Of a DNA stretch of 6,404 nt, positions 1 through 6,225 are shown piece by piece (positions within the stretch are counted from its first letter, which is position 1; each line of letters opens with the position of its first letter). A program made the translations under genes and the position numbers. Origin of the DNA: Scatosoma sp964459515 (GTDB lineage: Bacteria; Bacillota; Clostridia; Christensenellales; Borkfalkiaceae); contig CAYWML010000070.1 in assembly GCA_964459515.1 (NCBI GenBank), positions 1 through 6,404 on the forward strand. The letters run 5' to 3'. The notes below the pieces were generated by a model. It saw only the letters and a program-made list of their open reading frames with translations. It made no database searches and was not told the origin of the DNA.

Positions 1-1
1 T

Positions 2-1138
2 CACGACGAACGGGAGCAAACGCTCAATCAAATTCTCGTACAGATGGACGGCTTTGAAAGCAACGAAGGCATCATCGTCATGGCGGCAACCAACCGCGCG
101 GACATTCTCGATCCCGCCCTTCTTCGCCCCGGCCGTTTCGACAGACAAATCAACGTCAACCTGCCCGACGTCAAAGGCAGAGAACAAATTTTGAAAGTGC
201 ACGCGCGTAACAAACCCATGGCGGCGGACGTCAATTTCAAGACGGTGGCGCGCATAACGGCAGGATTTTCAGGCGCGGAGCTTGCAAACCTTTTGAACGA
301 AGCGGCCATCTTGGCGGCGCGCGCAGGGAAAAAGACAATCGGCAATTTGGAACTGTACGACGGGATCAACAAAGTGTTGATGGGGCCGCAGAAAAAAAGC
401 CGCGTCGTTACGGAATCCGACAAGCGTTGCACGGCGTATCACGAATCGGGGCACGCGGTGCTGGCTTGCCTTTGTAAGCACTGCGATCCCGTCCACGAAG
501 TGTCGATTATTCCGCGCGGCAGAGCGGCAGGATATACCATGACGCGTCCCGAAACGGACGACAACGACGTTTCGTATAACAAGCTTATCGATAATATTTG
601 CATGTCGCTCGGCGGCAGAGCCGCGGAAGAAATCGTCATTCAAGACGTAACGACGGGCGCGAGCGCGGATTTGCAACACGTTTCCGACCTTGCAAGACGT
701 ATGGTCACGCAATGGGGCATGAGCGAGAAGCTCGGTTTGGTGGCGTACGATTCCGATCAGCCCGTATTTATGGGCATGGAATACGGCAACCAAAGCCGCG
801 GCGGCTATTCGCAGGAAACGGCGGCGGCTATCGACGCGGAAATTCGCAGGATTGTCTCCGAAGCGTATACACGCGCGTTACGATTGCTCCGCGAAAACCG
901 CTCAATCCTCGACAATATGTCGCGTGTGCTCGTGGAAAAGGAAACGATTTACACGGAAGAAGTTGCCATGCTTATGAAAGGCGCGGATTATAAAGAGGTC
1001 ATCGCCGCGATGGACGGCAAGGAAGATCTGCATAAAGAGAACCCTTTCGCCAACATGACGACGCCCTCTAAAGAGCATATCGTTTCGGAAAACACAGCCG
1101 AAACGCCCTCCGCCGAAGAGCATACCGAGGACGAGTAA
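2..1138 (+). CDS. ftsH: ATP-dependent zinc metalloprotease FtsH, 3' part (5' end outside window)
   Basis: FtsH is a membrane-anchored AAA+ protease that unfolds and degrades misassembled membrane proteins and some short-lived cytosolic proteins. The reading frame is open from base 2 and gives 378 residues. It begins at HDEREQTLNQ, which in the family lies shortly after Walker B, so the membrane segments and Walker A and B are upstream of the window. Visible are the second region of homology (ATNRADILDPALLRPGRFDR, with arginine fingers), the zinc-binding HESGH at 440-454 and the third zinc ligand Asp in TTGASAD at 668-670, spaced as expected for the family. The protein ends in an acidic, Glu/Thr-rich tail, common in FtsH. 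One oddity is a CxCxxC cluster at 467-484, just after HESGH. The next gene is 196 bases downstream, beyond a possible terminator. Identity is certain; the missing 5' part cannot be judged. Confidence 0.97.
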   Translation, partial: HDEREQTLNQILVQMDGFESNEGIIVMAATNRADILDPALLRPGRFDRQINVNLPDVKGREQILKVHARNKPMAADVNFKTVARITAGFSGAELANLLNEAAILAARAGKKTIGNLELYDGINKVLMGPQKKSRVVTESDKRCTAYHESGHAVLACLCKHCDPVHEVSIIPRGRAAGYTMTRPETDDNDVSYNKLIDNICMSLGGRAAEEIVIQDVTTGASADLQHVSDLARRMVTQWGMSEKLGLVAYDSDQPVFMGMEYGNQSRGGYSQETAAAIDAEIRRIVSEAYTRALRLLRENRSILDNMSRVLVEKETIYTEEVAMLMKGADYKEVIAAMDGKEDLHKENPFANMTTPSKEHIVSENTAETPSAEEHTEDE

Positions 1139-1159
1139 ATATAGGAACAAACCGCACGG

Positions 1160-1196
1160 AATCGGAGTCGCTTTTGCATAGAAACGGCTCCGATTT
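1160..1196 (+). terminator. Probable intrinsic terminator after ftsH
   Basis: An 11-base-pair stem (1160-1170 with 1185-1195, one T-G wobble; arms AATCGGAGTCG and CGGCTCCGATT) begins 21 bases after the ftsH stop. Its 3' side runs into only four T residues (1193-1196) before CAG. The stem is convincing, but the short T tract makes it a moderate terminator that may let some transcription through to the ParB-like gene. Confidence 0.55.
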
Positions 1197-1318
1197 TCAG
1201 CATAGCCGCGCCGTTTTTCAAACCGTCGGAAACATGCGGCAAAATAAAACGACGAATATATAAAACAACAGTACCATGTACGCGATAAACGATAAAATCG
1301 CTTATACAATCATAAGAT

Positions 1319-1325
1319 AAGGGGG
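1319..1325 (+). promoter_or_regulatory. Ribosome binding site of the ParB-like gene
   Basis: The purine tract AAGGGGG lies nine bases before the ATG at 1335. It fixes this start over any later in-frame methionine, and it is much stronger than anything found in front of lon. Confidence 0.75.
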
Positions 1326-1334
1326 CGTAAGAAT

Positions 1335-2174
1335 ATGAACAAATCGAAGCGCAGAAAAGCGTTGAATACGGACTATGAAGAAAAGTTCGTCCGCGCGTCG
1401 GAAATCGAAACCGAAACGCGCGTTGAAGATTGGGACAAGAAAGATCTGCGCACGCGCGCCGCGTATTTTTTATTAAACGGCGTACCGCGCTTTTCCGTCA
1501 ATAAAACCGAACACGGCAAATACAAATTGCTTGCGGCGGAGAAAGATTTCCACGCCGCCGTATCTTCGGGCGCGACGGAACTTTCCGTACGGGTGTACGC
1601 CTTCACCGAGCGGCACGCAGGAATTTTCACCGCCGCAGAGCAGCTAAAAAGCGGAATGCTCGGCGCGATGGAAGAAGCGTACACCATGCGGCGGCTCGTC
1701 GAAGAATACGGCATGACGCAGGACGACGTAGCCGCGTTGATCGGGCGTTCTCGCCCGGCGGTAGCCAACACGTTGCGGTTGCTTACGCTCACGCCCGAAG
1801 TCGTGGGTTTGGTAGAAAGCGGTCGGCTGTCGGCAGGTCATGCGCGTACGCTTGTGCGCGTGCCGCAGGCGCAACAATACGCCTTTGCGGAAGAGGCGAT
1901 AAAACGCGGCTACACCGTGCGAGAAATGGAGCGCGCCGTGAAAGCCTTTTTAACGCCGCCGGAAATTTTACAGCAAGAAAAAGCCGCCAAAGCCGCAGCT
2001 CGCGGCGAAGAGTTAAAGGCGTTCGTCGAGCGTATGCGGCGCGTATTCCGCACGAAAGTATCGCTTATCGGGAACGACAAAAAAGGTCGTTTATACATCG
2101 ATTACTATTCCCCCGAAGATCTATATCGTTTCGAGGAGCTTTTGGATATTTTGGAAAGTTACGACCGCGACTAA
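1335..2174 (+). CDS. ParB/Spo0J-family DNA-binding protein with degenerate CTP-binding motifs
   Basis: The 279-residue protein has the three-part ParB layout. The N-terminal ParB-like region (about 16-115) is poorly conserved. The central HTH (about 121-175) reads YGMTQDDVAALIGRSRPAVA and continues as NTLRLLTL and SGRLSAGHARTLV, typical of Spo0J/Noc. The C-terminal region (about 225-275, TKVSLIGNDKKGRLYIDYYS) matches the ParB dimerisation domain. In ParB the N-terminal domain binds CTP through GERRxRA and ENxxR motifs. Here the aligned positions read AEKDFHA (68-74) and EQLKS (102-106), so the key Arg and Asn residues are replaced. I infer a dimeric DNA-binding protein that probably does not switch with CTP like a canonical ParB clamp. 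The start is supported by AAGGGGG at 1319-1325, nine bases before the ATG. No parA partner is visible; neighbours are ftsH and lon. It could be a nucleoid-occlusion-like or regulatory paralog. The family call is sure; the function is not known. Confidence 0.9.
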   Translation: MNKSKRRKALNTDYEEKFVRASEIETETRVEDWDKKDLRTRAAYFLLNGVPRFSVNKTEHGKYKLLAAEKDFHAAVSSGATELSVRVYAFTERHAGIFTAAEQLKSGMLGAMEEAYTMRRLVEEYGMTQDDVAALIGRSRPAVANTLRLLTLTPEVVGLVESGRLSAGHARTLVRVPQAQQYAFAEEAIKRGYTVREMERAVKAFLTPPEILQQEKAAKAAARGEELKAFVERMRRVFRTKVSLIGNDKKGRLYIDYYSPEDLYRFEELLDILESYDRD

Positions 2175-2186
2175 ACGCACACAAGC

Positions 2187-2222
2187 AAGCTCCGCCTGCG
2201 TACCGTTCGCGCGGCAATAACC
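2187..2222 (+). repeat. Short split motif left of repeat copy 1
   Basis: AAGCTCCGCC (2187-2196), then 16 bases, then GGCAATAACC (2213-2222). The same two decamers occur in the same order at 2388-2410 with only 3 bases between them. Two exact 10-base matches in order on either side of the palindromic repeat are unlikely by chance. This copy also carries a hairpin whose loop lies in CAATAA. Confidence 0.6.
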
Positions 2223-2244
2223 GCGCGCTATCCCCCCCCACCCC

Positions 2245-2367
2245 GTCATTGCGAGGCACGAACGTGCCGTGGCAATCTCCGCCGTTAGGCGGAAGCGCGA
2301 GTAGACTTCCGCAGCAATTCTGCGAATTGCCACGAGATTGCTTCGTCGCTTTGCTCCTTGCAATGAA
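2245..2367. repeat. Palindromic dispersed repeat, complete copy 1
   Basis: The element is bounded by imperfect terminal inverted repeats: left GTCATTGCGAGG, right CTCCTTGCAATGA. Inside are GCAATCTC at 2272-2279 and its complement GAGATTGC further right, plus several hairpins: GGCACG/CGTGCC (2255-2268), CCGCC/GGCGG (2279-2292), GCGGAAG/CTTCCGC (2289-2295 with 2306-2312, exclusive with the previous one) and GCAATTC/GAATTGC (2314-2330). It shares its whole plan with the copy at 5981-6111. Similarity runs some bases beyond the inverted ends on both sides (CCCCAC before, ACAAGA-like after), so the true element may be slightly longer. It encodes no transposase. It resembles a MITE or REP-like element; the family name is not established here. 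Confidence 0.88.
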
Positions 2368-2387
2368 AGACAAGACTCATCCGCTAT

Positions 2388-2410
2388 AAGCTCCGCCGCA
2401 GGCAATAACC
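2388..2410 (+). repeat. Short split motif right of repeat copy 1
   Basis: AAGCTCCGCC (2388-2397), GCA, GGCAATAACC (2401-2410): the compact partner of the motif at 2187-2222. Together they bracket the palindromic element. They may be remnants of a second small repeat family or of a duplicated insertion site. Confidence 0.6.
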
Positions 2411-2455
2411 AAAACAAATCACCGCGTTACTACGCCCCACCGCGCAATATAGCGT

Positions 2456-2490
2456 TTGAAAATGCAATTATTCGGGTATGTATATATAAT
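2456..2490 (+). promoter_or_regulatory. Promoter-like AT-rich segment abutting the lon start
   Basis: TTGAAA (2456-2461) resembles a -35 box, and an exact TATAAT (2485-2490) ends directly before the lon ATG. The 23-base spacing is too long for a standard sigma-A promoter. An alternative -10, TATATA at 2481-2486, gives 19 bases. Either choice would put the start of transcription at or after the ATG, so the assignment is weak. No heat-shock operator (CIRCE or CtsR type) is visible here. Confidence 0.3.
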
Positions 2491-4989
2491 ATGAATACGA
2501 TAGACAATACGAACAACAACACGGAAACCCTTTCTTACGACGAAACCGCCAACTTGCTTCCGGTGATTCCTCTCCGCGGCAAGGTGGCTTTTCCGCACGT
2601 CAGCCTTTCTTTTGAGGTCGGCAGAAAAATGACTTTGACCGCCGTGGAGCGCGCTTCTCAAAGCGAGGACAAGCTGGTGCTTATCCTTACGCAAAAAGAA
2701 ACGGAAAAAGATTCCGTCACCGTAGACGACCTCTACACCGTCGGTTGCGTGGCGCGGATCAAGCAGATTGCACAGCTTTCGGGCGGCGCGGTGCGCGTGC
2801 TTTGCGAGGGACTGTACCGCGCCAAAGCCCGTACACTGTCCGCAAACGAGGCGGACGGCTGTTTTATGGCGGTTGCCGACGGCTTAAAAACGCGTCGTTC
2901 CGACGAAGTGGTGGAAGAGGCATATTTCCGCACGGCGAAACTTCTGATAAAGGAAGTTTTCTCTGCAGACGGGAAACTCAGCAAGGAAGCCGCCGATCGA
3001 CTGGAAAAGATCACCGACCTCGACGAGTTTATGGACGTGGCGGCGTCCGTCATGCGCGTGCGCTTAGAAATCAAGCAGGAACTTTTGCAGGAAACGCGTT
3101 TAATAGAGCGTTTGAAGCTTTTTGAACGCTGTTTAAACGACGAATTGGAAATCTCCAAAATCGAAAAGAAAATCGCCGCAAGCGTGCGCCGCAACATCGA
3201 TAAGAGCCAAAAAGAATATTTCTTGCGCGAGCAAATAAAAGCCATTCGCACCGAACTCGGCGAAGACGGCAAGGAAGAGGACGACTATCGCGCGCGCGTG
3301 CTCGACAAAAAGTTGCCGAAAGATTTGGAAATCAAATGTCTGAAAGAAATCGACCGTATGGGCAAAATGCAACCGATCTCCCCCGAATACGCCGTAATCA
3401 CGGGGTATTTGGATCAGGTGCTCGCTTTGCCGTGGACGGAAGAAACCGAGGATACGGAAACGCTTGCCGATTGCACGAAAGTTTTGGAAGCCGACCATTA
3501 CGGTTTGGAAAAGATCAAGGAGCGCATTGTGGAATACCTCGCCGTCTTAAAGCTGACGGGCAGTATGAAAGCGCCGATTTTGTGCTTTGTCGGACCTCCC
3601 GGAGTCGGCAAAACGAGTATCGCGCAATCGATTGCGCGCGCTTTGGGCAGGAAGTTCGTCCGCATGAGCCTTGGCGGCATTAAAGACGAAGCGGAAATCC
3701 GCGGCCATCGCCGCACGTATATCGGCGCAATGCCGGGCAGGATTTTGTACGGCATGAAAAACGCAGGTTCGATCAACCCCGTGTTTTTGTTGGACGAAAT
3801 CGATAAAATCACCGCCGATATCCACGGTGATCCTTCGGGCGCGCTGTTGGAAGTGCTCGATCCCGAACAAAACGTTTCCTTCCGCGATCGCTATATCGAA
3901 TACCCCTACGATTTGAGCAAGGTACTCTTTATCGCGACGGCAAACTCTCTCGATACCATTCCCGCGCCCCTGCGCGATCGTATGGAAATTATAGAGCTTT
4001 CGGGCTATACCTTGGAGGAAAAAACGGAGATTGCCCGTCGTTACCTCGTTCCCAAACAACTTGCGGCGAACGGCTTGACGGACAACAACGCGAGCTTTAC
4101 GCCGGACGGCATTCGCGCCGTTATTGAAGGCTATACGCGCGAAGCAGGCGTACGCGCTTTGGAGCGAGCCGTCGGCACGCTTTGCCGCAAAATCGCCGTG
4201 CGCTATGCCGACGACAAAAAATTGCCGCTTGTCACCGTCAACGCAGACATGGTAGGCTCGTTTTTAGGTGCACCTCGTTTCAAGACAGATGCGGAACGCT
4301 TCGTTTTGGAGGTAGGCACGGTGACGGGGCTGGCGTGGACGGCTGTCGGCGGAACGACGCTTACGGTGGAAGCTTCGCTGATGCGCGGCAAGGGCGAATT
4401 GCGCCTTACGGGGCAGCTCGGCGACGTGATGAAAGAATCGGCAATGGCGGCGTTGACGTATATCCGCGCCAACGCGGAACGCTTCGGAATTGCCGCGGAA
4501 ACTTTTGAAAAACAAGACTTGCACATACACGTACCTGAGGGCGCAACGCCGAAAGACGGTCCGAGCGCGGGCATTACGATGGCAACGGCAATCCTCTCCG
4601 CCTATACGGGCAGACGGGTGCGCGGCGATGTGGCGATGACGGGTGAAATAACCTTGCGCGGCAAAGTGTTGCCGATCGGCGGTTTGAAAGAAAAATCCCT
4701 TGCCGCCCGTCGCGTCGGAATAAAAACGGTGTTAATCCCCGACGGAAATTTCCGCGACGTAGCCGAACTCCCCCCCGTCGTACGCGCAGACGTGCAGTTT
4801 ATTCCCGTGAAAAACGTCAACGAAGTATTCGACTACGTCTTGGAGGGCGGCGCGACATTCGTCGAACCGCTTACGCCGTCAAAGCCGAAAACGCCGCGAA
4901 AAAAACGTGCGCCTAAGACGCAACCGCTGCCTGCTTTTCCCGAAAACGAACAACCGAGCGGCATGCGTTGTGACACGACGAACGCATAA
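2491..4989 (+). CDS. lon: ATP-dependent serine protease Lon (LonA type)
   Basis: Lon is a cytosolic hexameric AAA+ protease that degrades misfolded and short-lived regulatory proteins. With the start at 2491 it has 832 residues, slightly longer than usual. After an Asn/Thr-rich leader, the LON substrate-binding domain starts at about 22 (LLPVIPLRGKVAFPH). The helical linker includes YFLREQ at 243-248. Walker A is GPPGVGKT (368-375) and Walker B VFLLDEID (431-438). The protease domain has the catalytic dyad Ser692 (DGPSAG) and Lys735 (GGLKEK), 43 residues apart as in E. coli. A Lys/Arg/Pro-rich tail follows (about 791-832). The frame is open back to an ATG at 2338, but those 51 codons are mostly repeat DNA and do not look like Lon, so 2491 is chosen. 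That ATG has no clear Shine-Dalgarno sequence. engB follows after 12 bases, forming an operon as in Bacillus. Confidence 0.96.
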   Translation: MNTIDNTNNNTETLSYDETANLLPVIPLRGKVAFPHVSLSFEVGRKMTLTAVERASQSEDKLVLILTQKETEKDSVTVDDLYTVGCVARIKQIAQLSGGAVRVLCEGLYRAKARTLSANEADGCFMAVADGLKTRRSDEVVEEAYFRTAKLLIKEVFSADGKLSKEAADRLEKITDLDEFMDVAASVMRVRLEIKQELLQETRLIERLKLFERCLNDELEISKIEKKIAASVRRNIDKSQKEYFLREQIKAIRTELGEDGKEEDDYRARVLDKKLPKDLEIKCLKEIDRMGKMQPISPEYAVITGYLDQVLALPWTEETEDTETLADCTKVLEADHYGLEKIKERIVEYLAVLKLTGSMKAPILCFVGPPGVGKTSIAQSIARALGRKFVRMSLGGIKDEAEIRGHRRTYIGAMPGRILYGMKNAGSINPVFLLDEIDKITADIHGDPSGALLEVLDPEQNVSFRDRYIEYPYDLSKVLFIATANSLDTIPAPLRDRMEIIELSGYTLEEKTEIARRYLVPKQLAANGLTDNNASFTPDGIRAVIEGYTREAGVRALERAVGTLCRKIAVRYADDKKLPLVTVNADMVGSFLGAPRFKTDAERFVLEVGTVTGLAWTAVGGTTLTVEASLMRGKGELRLTGQLGDVMKESAMAALTYIRANAERFGIAAETFEKQDLHIHVPEGATPKDGPSAGITMATAILSAYTGRRVRGDVAMTGEITLRGKVLPIGGLKEKSLAARRVGIKTVLIPDGNFRDVAELPPVVRADVQFIPVKNVNEVFDYVLEGGATFVEPLTPSKPKTPRKKRAPKTQPLPAFPENEQPSGMRCDTTNA

Positions 4990-4995
4990 AAGGGG
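4988..4995 (+). promoter_or_regulatory. Ribosome binding site of engB
   Basis: AAAAGGGG overlaps the lon stop codon and ends six bases before the ATG at 5002. It supports that start and tight coupling with lon. Confidence 0.75.
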
Positions 4996-5001
4996 CATAC
5001 C

Positions 5002-5670
5002 ATGTACGAAAATAACTATAAAAAAGCAGAAACGAAACCGTTGCTTACGGTGAAGAACGCAACGTTTATCACGTCGGCGGCGCACGCAGAACAATTTCTC
5101 GTCCCCGAAAAGCCGATGATCGCCGTTTGCGGAAAATCCAACGTCGGAAAAAGCTCTTTTATCAATATGCTCGCCAATCAAAAAAAGCTCGCGAAGACGA
5201 GCAGCGAACCGGGACGTACGCGGCTAGTGAACTATTTCGACTTCGGCGCGTTCGTTTTGGCGGATCTGCCGGGCTACGGCTTTGCACGCGTTTCCAAAGG
5301 CGAAAAGGAAAAATGGGCGAAAACATTGGACGCTTTCTTTCAAAAACGGGAGCGTATCGCGCATGTATTTATGTTGGTGGACGCGCGACACGATCCGACG
5401 GCAGACGACGTGCAAATGTTGGAATTTTTGCACTACCACATCATTCCCTTTACGGTAACGCTGACAAAAGCAGACAAACTGTCGCGCATGAAATTAAAGG
5501 AGCATTTGCGCGCCATAGCTGCAGATTTGTACCTCGGCGAGCAAAATCTCTTGGCGACGAGCTCCGAAACGGGCTATGGCAAGACGGACGTACTCAATAA
5601 AATTCATTCGATCCTCACTGCCGACGTTCCCGTTGCAACCGAAGTCTCCGAAACGCAAGAGAAGGCATGA
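5002..5670 (+). CDS. engB: Ribosome biogenesis GTPase EngB (YsxC/YihA)
   Basis: EngB is a small TRAFAC-class GTPase needed for late assembly of the 50S ribosomal subunit; it is essential in B. subtilis, where it is called ysxC. The 222-residue length fits the family. The GTPase motifs are in order: G1 GKSNVGKS (44-51), the G2 threonine in the GRTR motif (71-74), G3 DLPG (88-91) followed by YGFA, G4 TKAD (155-158) and G5 around TSSETG (186-191). The first 30 residues and the last 15, which are rich in Glu and Thr, are variable. It lies 12 bases after lon and its own Shine-Dalgarno overlaps the lon stop, so the two are almost certainly co-transcribed. A strong terminator lies about 120 bases downstream. 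Confidence 0.97.
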   Translation: MYENNYKKAETKPLLTVKNATFITSAAHAEQFLVPEKPMIAVCGKSNVGKSSFINMLANQKKLAKTSSEPGRTRLVNYFDFGAFVLADLPGYGFARVSKGEKEKWAKTLDAFFQKRERIAHVFMLVDARHDPTADDVQMLEFLHYHIIPFTVTLTKADKLSRMKLKEHLRAIAADLYLGEQNLLATSSETGYGKTDVLNKIHSILTADVPVATEVSETQEKA

Positions 5671-5788
5671 AGCGACTTTTGCAAAAGCATACATGCTATA
5701 GCAGGAATTATGCGGAATAAACGCATAAAGGAATATCTGTTGCCGACAAGGATTGTCGCGAATGAAGTTACGATTATCCGATAAAACT

Positions 5789-5818
5789 ATCCGCCCGAAA
5801 AAACGGGCGGATTTTTTT
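5789..5818 (+). terminator. Strong intrinsic terminator of the lon-engB operon
   Basis: A perfect 9-base-pair GC-rich stem, ATCCGCCCG (5789-5797) with CGGGCGGAT (5804-5812), has an A6 loop and is followed by seven T (5812-5818). This is a textbook rho-independent terminator for the plus strand. Confidence 0.93.
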
Positions 5819-5914
5819 ACCGTTCGATTTATCACGGAATAGACTCTCACAATACGGATATTGCCGCAGGACGCCCCCCTTAATTCGTCGTTGCACGAAG
5901 CACCGCCCCACTAC

Positions 5915-5970
5915 GTCATTGCGAAGGAGCGCGATACGCGCGACTGCGGCAATCTCCGCCGTCAGGCGAA
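5915..5970. repeat. Palindromic dispersed repeat, truncated left half (copy A)
   Basis: This begins GTCATTGCGAAGGAGCGCG and matches the left part of the complete copy at 5981 almost exactly through the GTCAGGCG region, then stops. The right half and its inverted end are missing. The hairpin GCGCG-ATA-CGCGC (5929-5941) is kept. Its start is 66 bases before the start of the next copy. Confidence 0.85.
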
Positions 5971-5980
5971 ACATATGCTC

Positions 5981-6111
5981 GTCATTGCGAAGGAGCGCGG
6001 TACGCGCGACTGCGGCAATCTCTGCCGTCAGGCGGAAACGCGAGCACGGCTTCCGCGGCAAGCCGTAGGCTTGCCACGAGATTACCACGTCGCTTCGCTC
6101 CTCGTAATGAC
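5981..6111. repeat. Palindromic dispersed repeat, complete copy B
   Basis: The ends are inverted repeats: left GTCATTGCGAAGGAGCG, right CGCTCCTCGTAATGAC. Internal hairpins correspond to those of copy 1: GCGCG-GTA-CGCGC (5995-6007), CTGCC/GGCGG (6022-6035), GCGGAA/TTCCGC (6032-6037 with 6051-6056) and GGCAAGCC-GTA-GGCTTGCC (6057-6075). The last stem differs in sequence from copy 1 but is equally complementary. It lies between two converging terminators, where insertion would be least harmful. Confidence 0.88.
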
Positions 6112-6194
6112 AAACAAGAGCGAAAACGGGGCACGGTATGTGACGGCGCATACGCTCCCATGCTCCGTCGGTTCGTTTCCGAAAAACGTGCATG

Positions 6195-6225
6195 AAAAAT
6201 CCCCTCTGACATTTAGAGGGGATTT
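6195..6225 (-). terminator. Intrinsic terminator of rpmA
   Basis: The stem AAATCCCCTCT (6197-6207) with AGAGGGGATTT (6215-6225) is 11 perfect base pairs with a 7-base loop. Read on the minus strand, the stem ends in a run of five T (complement of 6195-6199), as expected for rpmA. On the plus strand the T run is only three, so it is mainly a minus-strand terminator. It begins 3 bases after the rpmA stop. Confidence 0.88.

Larger units (their letters stand above)
2175..2490 (+). other. Gene-free region between the ParB-like gene and lon
   Basis: This 316-base gap has five parts. A short motif (2187-2222) contains a GC-rich hairpin of 7 base pairs (2208-2214 with 2221-2227) without a T tract. 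A run of eight C (2232-2239) follows. Next is a complete palindromic repeat (2245-2367). A second copy of the flanking motif lies at 2388-2410. The last 80 bases are unique and become AT-rich immediately before lon. No canonical intrinsic terminator for the ParB-like gene is seen, so read-through into lon is possible. Reading frames that cross the repeat are not credible genes. Confidence 0.8.

Noticed and set aside
1282..1310. Promoter for the ParB-like gene (TACAAT at 1305-1310)
   Set aside because: The -10-like box is plausible, but no -35 box is found at 16-18 bases and there is no extended -10 TG. The region is AT-rich, so chance matches are expected.
2208..2227. GC-rich hairpin as terminator of the ParB-like gene
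   Set aside because: The 7-base-pair stem is followed by CTATCCCC rather than a T tract, so it is not a canonical intrinsic terminator.
2065..2417. Minus-strand frames (about 100 residues) over the end of the ParB-like gene and the gap
   Set aside because: The peptides (LQGAKRRSNLV and SFIARSKATKQS types) are translations of the dispersed repeat, of a kind often misannotated as hypothetical proteins.
2338..2490. N-terminal extension of lon from the ATG at 2338
   Set aside because: The 51 extra codons translate the end of the palindromic repeat and the adjacent spacer and do not resemble any Lon N-terminus. The conserved LON domain starts about 22 residues after ATG 2491.
1139..2490. parS or Noc-type binding site near the ParB-like gene
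   Set aside because: I looked for TGTTTCACGTGAAACA-like and TATTTCCCGGGAAATA-like palindromes in the gaps and saw none. A divergent site for this atypical protein cannot be excluded.
5667..5720. 17-codon frame overlapping the engB stop by ATGA
   Set aside because: The purine-rich GAAGG is only one base from the ATG, the peptide is very short and has no recognisable feature, so translational coupling cannot be supported.
5915..6111. CRISPR array suggested by the repeated GTCATTGCGAAGG units
   Set aside because: There are only two left halves, with no regular unique spacers. The second unit is a complete palindromic element with inverted ends, and no cas genes are present.
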